Shown here piece by piece: positions 57,391 to 64,000 of a DNA stretch of 64,000 nucleotides; position 1 is the first letter of the stretch, and every line of letters starts with the position of its first letter. The notes beneath the pieces were generated by a model. It saw only the letters and a list, made by a program, of their open reading frames with translations, did not search any database and had not been told where the DNA came from. The stretch comes from Burhinus oedicnemus. Lineage: Eukaryota > Chordata > Aves > Charadriiformes > Burhinidae. The position numbers and the translations under genes were made by a program. The stretch spans positions 3,317,444-3,381,443 of the forward strand of contig VFFE01009182.1 in NCBI GenBank assembly GCA_008921705.1. Direction: 5' to 3'.

Positions 57391-58539
57391 AATTAAAGTT
57401 TCCATGATTATTTCTACTGCCAGGGCTTTCCAAGGATTTAAATGTGACCTAATTTATTAAATGTTGTCTTATGTGCAAGACAGAAGCAAAATCCTTACCC
57501 CAGGGCACTTACTTAGTGGCCCTGATCCTGCAATCCGATCTCTGGAATGAATGTCTAAACTAACACAAGCCATGCTGCCTGTTCAGAGAGTTTGACTGGG
57601 ATTTTAATGGGGAAGAGACATGTACATTGCAGGTTGTCTACAACATCCTCGGTGAAATTTCAATATATTACGGCTACTTTCCTGTATTTTTACATGTTTC
57701 CCTGAGTCCTCTACGAGCTTTTGTGTAGCTGTTGCTCAGTTACCTTAAGTAGAGAGTGAAGTTTGGGCTGAACTGGTTTTTTCAACTATGTATAAGCCTT
57801 GATCTGTGGCACTACTTAAAGATGCTTTGCGATGCACCTTGAGATTAAAGTGCATCGCCCCTGCAGTGCATTGATCTTGTCTGGCCCAGAAAGGGGTTGT
57901 CATAGATCTGCTTTTGAAATCAGGACTCCCTCATGGGTTTTTCCAAGGCATCATCTCCATGTCATTGGGTTGGCAGGATATGAAGCTGAGGGTCTTTTTG
58001 AAGTTTTCCTTCACACCAAGGGGTGTATACTTGTCGTGTGGGAATCGTGGTAAGTTACACCCTCTTCTCCCTGTGTGTTCAATGCAGGATAACTTAGTGC
58101 AGTATTTAAATATTCCAGACCTTTTTCAAAAGTAAATGGTTCGATTTTTTTATGTTGGAGTATTAAAATGAAGAATGGAATCCGAATGCTCAGAACTCGT
58201 TTCTTGCAGAGCACTGAAATATGTGGGCTGAACTTCATGAATTAATCAAACAGTCCTATAAACATCTATTCCTTTGCAGCTACAGACAATAGTCTTATTT
58301 TAGGAAACATGATCATGTGCTTCATCAAATATCACTCATGCTGGTATTATGTAGTTTTTGCATAATTGTAAAGCAAATATCGCTTTAAAGTCTGCTTGTG
58401 TATCTCACATTTCAATCTCTTTTTTTTTTTTTCTTCTAAGTACAAAAAAGTTAGTTTCCTGCATCAAATGATTTGTTATTGGAAAAGCAAAGTAACATTT
58501 CTGTGCTCAAAACTCCTCTTCCTGCAAAACTGTGGTACG
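57391..58539. other. Noncoding DNA with one stem-loop
   Basis: GCGATGCAC (57829-57837) pairs perfectly with GTGCATCGC (57850-57858) across a 12-nt loop. The GC-bearing 9-bp arms contain two CpG. Overlapping short open frames at 57832-58135 have no domain. A T-run lies at about 58421-58434. Confidence 0.6.
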
Positions 58540-58555
58540 TGGAAAATATTTTCCA
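58540..58555. other. 16-bp perfect palindrome
   Basis: TGGAAAATATTTTCCA reads the same on both strands. GGAAAA half-sites facing each other resemble NFAT/Rel-type or MEF2-like contact sites. About one 16-bp palindrome is expected by chance in 64 kb, so binding is speculative. Confidence 0.9.
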
Positions 58556-58639
58556 GCTTTCCGAGCTTATTTGATTTTGAACACTTTCGGTTATGTAAGT
58601 TTTAATAAGCGGCTTTGGTGTACCCCTAAAGGCACACCC

Positions 58640-59205
58640 CACACACTTATGTTGTGTGACCTAGGGTCACAAGTAATGGCTGCAAGCTAATTGATTGAGA
58701 AAGGCTTGTCTGACTGGGCCCCTTTGAGTCCTCCCTTTACATTCCTAAATTTCTGTAAAGGAGGCACTGGCAGCTTCGCCTGGCGAGAGGAGGGGTTGGG
58801 GGAAAGGGAGGAAGTTTCTCAGTTTCTGATTATGCGCAGAGTTTCCTTGTACTGAGCTTATGTTCTCCACCCACTACTTAGTAAGAACTCCTTAACAACT
58901 TAAAGCTTTATCCCTGTGAGTACCAGCAAAGTGATCTGAGTATTTATTGAGCAGGGAGAACAAACCGCTTGCTCCGGGCAGGGAGAAAGCTTATGGAAAT
59001 GGTATTAGAGCTTCAGCAAAGTGCACAGCTGCATCATGCAGAAGCCGAGACTCAAACTGACAGGCAAATAAGCCAGATCACGGAAGGGGCCTCTGTGTGG
59101 CAGCTCTGAGCTACCAAGTGTTGGACAACTAGGCAAAAAGTGCAGTGGAACAGGGCAGAAAATAACACACTAACTTCAGGCAACTGTTGCTTTTTCATGG
59201 TGAGT
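58640..59205 (+). promoter_or_regulatory. Conserved-looking region ending in a splice-donor-like site
   Basis: TGTGACCTAGGGTCACA (58655-58671) is an inverted repeat with 7-bp arms and contains TGACCT-A-GGGTCA, two nuclear-receptor-type half-sites in everted order, spacing 1. CTAATTGATTGAG follows near 58687, then a G-rich stretch at 58788-58813. The rest (to 59200) is non-repetitive and less AT-rich than its flanks, and ends in CATG/GTGAGT at 59196-59205, a strong donor match. A noncoding first exon with upstream control sites would fit. No transcript evidence exists in the sequence itself. Confidence 0.25.
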
Positions 59206-62200
59206 CCAGATTTGAAATATTGTTTGAAATGTAGCTATTTTTGTTGTTTCTAAAAACCCTTCCGTTTTACCACAGCAATCCTTTTGCGAAGCTCATTGTG
59301 TTACAGCTTATTTGTCCGGATGTGCGCTTCAATTCTGAAGGATACAGAAGTGCAGAGGGATAGCCCTTTCCTTGCTGCTTGCTCTCTCTTTTGCTTTTGC
59401 TTGCTTCAGGAGACAGGTCCCATGTCTAAAAGCACGCTGCACGGCTTCCGATTTGGAAAGAAAGAGTTTTGCAGCTCGCACTTGGTGTGCAGCTGCGTGT
59501 AGGTGAATAAGTGAACATAATTTCTATGCACAGTTTTCTGCAGTTTGAGCTTTGTGGCACCTCTCCGTTGCTCCTTATTTCGCTGCCTTATCTTGAGAAT
59601 GTATGGCACGGTCACTATGAAAAGAGCTTTGTGTTTGAATTCCTGGTGAGTCGAAGGGTCAGGGCCTATGAGTTATCTGCCTGCCAGCAAGACTCATTGC
59701 TGTGTCCCTTTATTTTGCAAGCTGAAATAGAAAAAACATGTGTCCTCATCCCTTTTTTATAAACGCATTTTGAATTCAGGTTTTACATGCTGTTTGTGTG
59801 TGCTTTGTTCTTTTGACAAACTCTGGTTTTGGGGGGACGCCAGTTTTACTCCATCCATATTTATTTTATTTATTCAAGCTTTCCTGCAGCTTTTTTGCAT
59901 TCCTTTGTTGTGATGCACATAAATTTTTCTTAAAACAACATTCAGTGATTCTGATTTCTGCTAAGAGAAAAAGGATTTACACCTGGATGCGTATTTCCAA
60001 AAATACCAGGGAGCTATCTAAATTTTAGGTAAGTTGCAAATTTATACAGCACATAAGGCTTTTGTAACTTTTGTCTCGCTTAAGGAGGGAAACACAATAC
60101 TTCTGGATAAGTTCTTGAACAGATTGTGTTAGAGACACTAGTCCAATGTAATGGTAATGAATATGATGTTATTTCAGTTACTGACTTAGTTTGAAAAAGC
60201 TGCTTTATTAGCACAGCAACAGAATTAAACATTGCATGTTGACAGTAACATTAGAAAGATGTTTGCAAAAACTGCTGAGCAGATGAAATTTAGAGCAATA
60301 AATCATCAAGGCATGTCAAAGTTACTCTGTATGTGATGTTTTAAGATGTCTGTGATTTAGAGGAGAAATGAGTCTTTTTCCTCCAGCAGAAGTGTGATTT
60401 GGTACAAAATGATCTTCATTGTATCCTTCTTTAAATAAATAGTTTTCTTTTCAAAAAATAAATAACCAAAGTCAGAAGGTGCAAGAAAAGTCTCAGAATT
60501 ATGTAGCGGTTATTTGGAGCTAAAGGGAAAATGCTCATTTGATAGAATAATTCTAATACGCAATCTAAGAACTTGGTCAGATGAACTCTATGCAGAGGGT
60601 ATGTTACTAGTTTCTTGACCTGTCTTTCCAAGTTTGTATGCTCATCTGAAACTTACTAACAATTAACAGCATGCCTGTTTTAAAAAATCAGATGATGCTT
60701 CAGATCTGAGTTGATTTGACGTTGCAGTCCCTTTCAAGTGCAGAAGTTCATGTTGTTCACCTATTGTGTCCATTCTTACTTGCCGGTTGGAGATCTCGAG
60801 TTTGCCCATCAATTTTGAAAATAATTTTAAAAAGAAAAGGAGGGGGGAAGATTGTTTCAAAGAAATGCTAACAAATGCAGATATGAAGGTGATGCTGCAA
60901 TGTAAGATGGTCTAAACGGACTTCATACTTCTGTTTTCTGGTTGTGAATTTAATGCCTGTCTGTTTTGATTGGGCTAAACCTTAAACTTTCTACAAGAAA
61001 ATTCTTGACTGTGTCCTTAGTGCAGTTAAAGGTGTGCTTTCATTTTAAGAGTTTCAGGGTTCACTTTGAGGGAAAGAAATGTGTCCTCTTACGTACATAA
61101 ATGTATGATTTTCTTCTTGGCTGTGCCATGATGGAGGAATACATGCTGAAGTGCTCTTCACACCCTTAAAAACTGAAAGTAAAGGAGACTTGCAGGAGGT
61201 GGTCTCCTCCCAGCTTTGGTGGCCTGGACCGCTGGGGAGCTGGTCACCTCCTGGTGGTCGCAAGGCACTTGGGGAGCAGGGGATGGTGGGCGCTCACATG
61301 CAGCCACCTCCTCCATAGGCACACAAGCAGAGGACCAGTCCTTTCTGTGCTGTAGGGTTTCCATTGGCAAAATAAGGCACCAGTGGTGTTGTGACATCAG
61401 ATTAGAGGATTATGAAACATTTCTTCATGCTCTGATGACCAGCCTGATGAAGGGGAAAGGGCTTAATGAGGAAGAGGATTTTATGCCTATAGCTGTTGTT
61501 AAAAGCAGAGTGTCCGCTCCCAGTAGCTGTGTTCTGTGATTTATGGAAACTCCTACAATAATGATGCGAATGATGATTAGATGTGGTGTTCTTACTGACC
61601 ATCTGAGGACTGACACAATACAATGTGACTGGCAGGAAGTTTAAACATCAATAGTATATCTCCAAACGCTACTATTTTCTCTTAGAGAAAGTCAAAGAAT
61701 CATGAGCTCAGACTAAAATAATTATACTGGCTTTTTACATTCTCTCTGACACCAGTAAGAGAAAAAAGTAATTTTGAAAAGGTTAAAACACAATTGCTTT
61801 ATAGCTTTCATTTCTGTGAAAGATTTGTATTTAACATCTTTAATGTTTAGTCAAGGAGGAACTAATTTGTTTTGTGAATTACATAGAAAAGTGATTCTGG
61901 AGGTTCACTTTTAGGTTTGTCCTTTTCTCTGTGGAAGAAGGAAAAACTTTATTTACTAGACATGTTCAGTTTATTGACATCTGTACATTACACAAATAGG
62001 TCTCCATGGTACCTATGGACATCTTTACTGTCACATGAGAAAGGATGGAAATTCAAGACTAACAGTTGATTTTTCTGTTTTCTGATTTTTCTGAGGAACT
62101 AGTTTGTGCTGTCATGACAAGGTGATGTCTATACCAAGAGATGAAGGAAAATTGACAGGAACAGGAGAATTGTAGCACTCATGGTGTCAGTGAATCACAG

Positions 62201-62600
62201 TGTTGGCAAGACAAATTAAAAAGAAAAAAAACCCCATCTATGTTACATCCTAGCAATTTTGAAAGAGTTTATTTTTTAAATAATTTTAAAAAAAGACAGA
62301 AAAAATTATTTCATCTTCTCAGCTACAACTCATGATCACATTTTGAAGTTCTTTTGTGACTATAATTACTTGGGCCTTAAACTTCTTTGGTCTCCAAGCT
62401 TTATAGATCCGTTTAAAAAAACCCAACAACAACAACAAACCAAGTGAGAATTGCCAGCATTGGAGTTTTGGAGTTCAGTACATAGTTGAGGAAGCAAGAA
62501 ACAGAGGTACACGTGGTTGTCCATGAAACACAAAGAAAGAGAGCAGAGATCTGATCTTTGGAATACCCAAGATGGCTTTCAGTTAATTTTTACTCTCCTG
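59206..62600. other. AT-rich noncoding DNA, no gene seen
   Basis: 60200-60350 looks mildly conserved (TTTATTAGCACAGCAACAG). 61180-61330 is a GC-richer patch with open frames on both strands (107 and 79 codons) that I do not recognise. A (CAA)5 run lies at about 62424-62438. Confidence 0.55.
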
Positions 62601-62634
62601 CAACATATTCAAATCATCAGCACAAGTCTGTCCC

Positions 62635-62845
62635 AAAAGATGATGATGAAGGTGAGAGAAGAACAGATAAAAAGAGAAACATGAAGTCTCATGAAGTGAT
62701 TTAAGTGATTCTAATATGCAGGTAAAAACAAACGGACACAGAGAACAAGCAGAAGTAATCGGATATGAGGATAGGAGCAGTGATAAGGGAGGTAGGACCT
62801 TAAGGAGCAAAACAGAGGAGATCTAAAAGTAGAAGAAACGTGGCA
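62635..62845. other. Purine-skewed plus strand
   Basis: By hand count, purines make up about 70-78 percent of the plus strand in the lines covering 62641-62820, without forming a simple repeat. Long mixed purine skew can mark transcribed sequence, a decayed microsatellite or triplex-prone DNA. The only open frame here is 75 codons on the minus strand (62583-62810, Leu/Ser/Pro-rich by composition). Confidence 0.6.
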
Positions 62846-64000
62846 TGAGAGAGGAAACCCACCCTATCTAAAATGGTCTGTCAGTCACTGATATGAGCCT
62901 GTGCCTTGTCAACTGACGTGCAGTCATCTGGCTTCAGTAAAGCAAGAGGCAAAATACTGAGGAAAAAACAGGAAAAACAAATACAAGAGTGCTGTCTTTC
63001 TCCTGGTTTGTTCAGAAGCATTTCCACTGCTGGCATTCAGTTTCATACATGAAGTAATAAATTCACCCAAGAAAAAAGGCTGTTCCTTCCAAAATTATGG
63101 TCACAGCATTTCAGAGAGGCGGGATGTGGGAGGGAGGGACCCTCGCTTTTCCACCTAACATCCTCTTATGTCTACTTTGCTTTGTCTAGCAGTGAAGGTA
63201 GAGGTGAAGACGGATGGTTACATCTGTTGTGATAGGTTATTTTTTTGAGCACAGATTACATTTCTTTTTTCAACTCCAACAGGATTCCAGTAACTTTTAA
63301 AAAGTTCTTGGAAAAACCTTGGAGGATCTTTTGGCAATTCCGATTCTTGGGTCTGGGAAAGATGCAAACCATTTGCAGCATGAAACATGAGACAATAGAA
63401 AATAGGAAATCAGTGGAGTGAAGGACAAGAGAAATGCAATGGATTTTTCTCTACCTCTCCTCTGACCAGACCATCCCCTTCTATTTTTTTTTCATCACCC
63501 AGGGCTTTATCCAGGATTCTGTCAAAGATCCTACTGACTTTGGTAGGGATTGAGTGAGGCCTTAAATTCAACTCACTCATCCATCAGTTCAAGACAGTAT
63601 TCACAATGATTTGTAATGTATGTACGTATGTGGCGCTCATAAAAGTTTAAGATTTCTCAGTATTCTACTGGAAATGACACCCATACTACATGACCAAGGT
63701 AGTGCGACCTCCAGTTGCTGAAATACCTACTTCTCCTTTAGAGAAATGTTCAGTGATTCAAACAATACCTAGATGAGTTTTCCAATTGCAATGTTACCTT
63801 TAAAGCCCAAACATGATATTTTAGTGTTAATTATGTAATCACAGTCAATTTAGCAATATGATATAAGTAGGTAAGAAATACAGCTTCAAGTACTGCAAAA
63901 AGCACCTTCTCCCTCTTTTAAGCCGTTTTGGGTGAAAGTATTCCATTTATATCACCAACTCTCCATATCTCCTCTTAACCCAAAAAATGCCCTCTGGACC
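62846..64000. other. Noncoding DNA to window end, no gene seen
   Basis: There is no recognisable exon, RNA gene or interspersed repeat. A short GTATGTACGTATGTG run lies near 63617. Confidence 0.65.

Noticed and set aside
57068..57460. 130-codon plus-strand open frame as a gene
   Set aside because: It overlaps a probable ancient SINE on the other strand, and the translation has no recognisable domain.
1..64000. tRNA, 5S, U6 or other small RNA genes; prokaryotic systems such as operons or CRISPR
   Set aside because: No B-box or T-loop with a foldable cloverleaf, no snRNA core motifs, no spaced direct repeats and no ribosome-binding-site-led gene runs were found.

Overview
The window looks like bird nuclear DNA. 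The best evidence is three plus-strand copies of the 3' end of the CR1 retrotransposon. The most complete (about 19968-20363) keeps the C-terminal coding part of CR1 ORF2 and ends in the 8-bp ATTCTATG-type tail. A fourth, very short CR1 scrap lies in the opposite orientation. The DNA is AT-rich and otherwise repeat-poor, with two probable MIR-like SINE relics, one possible LTR fragment and scattered simple repeats. This fits a bird macrochromosome. Crocodilian or turtle DNA is less likely but not excluded.

I found no protein-coding gene I can defend. The longest open frame is 144 codons, the open frames lie on both strands without order, and none carries a domain I recognise. I saw no tRNA, rRNA, snRNA or known miRNA, and nothing bacterial such as operons or CRISPR. 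The window is best read as intergenic DNA or the inside of a very long intron.

Layout. 1-2900 is the densest part in regulatory-looking sequence: octamer, TAATTA and CRE-like sites, paired CCAAT boxes and several CpGs, broken up by polypyrimidine tracts. 2900-17000 is mostly featureless AT-rich DNA with a palindrome at 10504-10525 and a GC-richer patch near 10.7-11.2 kb. 17090-17530 is a second homeodomain-core-rich candidate element. 18-38.3 kb holds two of the plus-strand CR1 copies, the minus-strand CR1 scrap, several clean stem-loops and one weak exon-like interval on the minus strand (30131-30262). 38.3-53 kb has the third CR1 copy, a possible LTR and four GC/CpG-richer patches (40.5, 44.5, 49.5 and 52.3 kb). 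The first of these sits directly upstream of a TATATAAA box. 56-59.2 kb is again conserved-looking, with a SINE relic, palindromes and a possible splice donor at 59200. The end of the window has a purine-skewed strand at 62.6-62.85 kb.

If the conserved-looking intervals are real enhancers, the window would be regulatory DNA of a neighbouring developmental gene, but the gene cannot be named from this sequence. All regulatory calls are made by eye from motifs and composition, without alignment, and carry low confidence.
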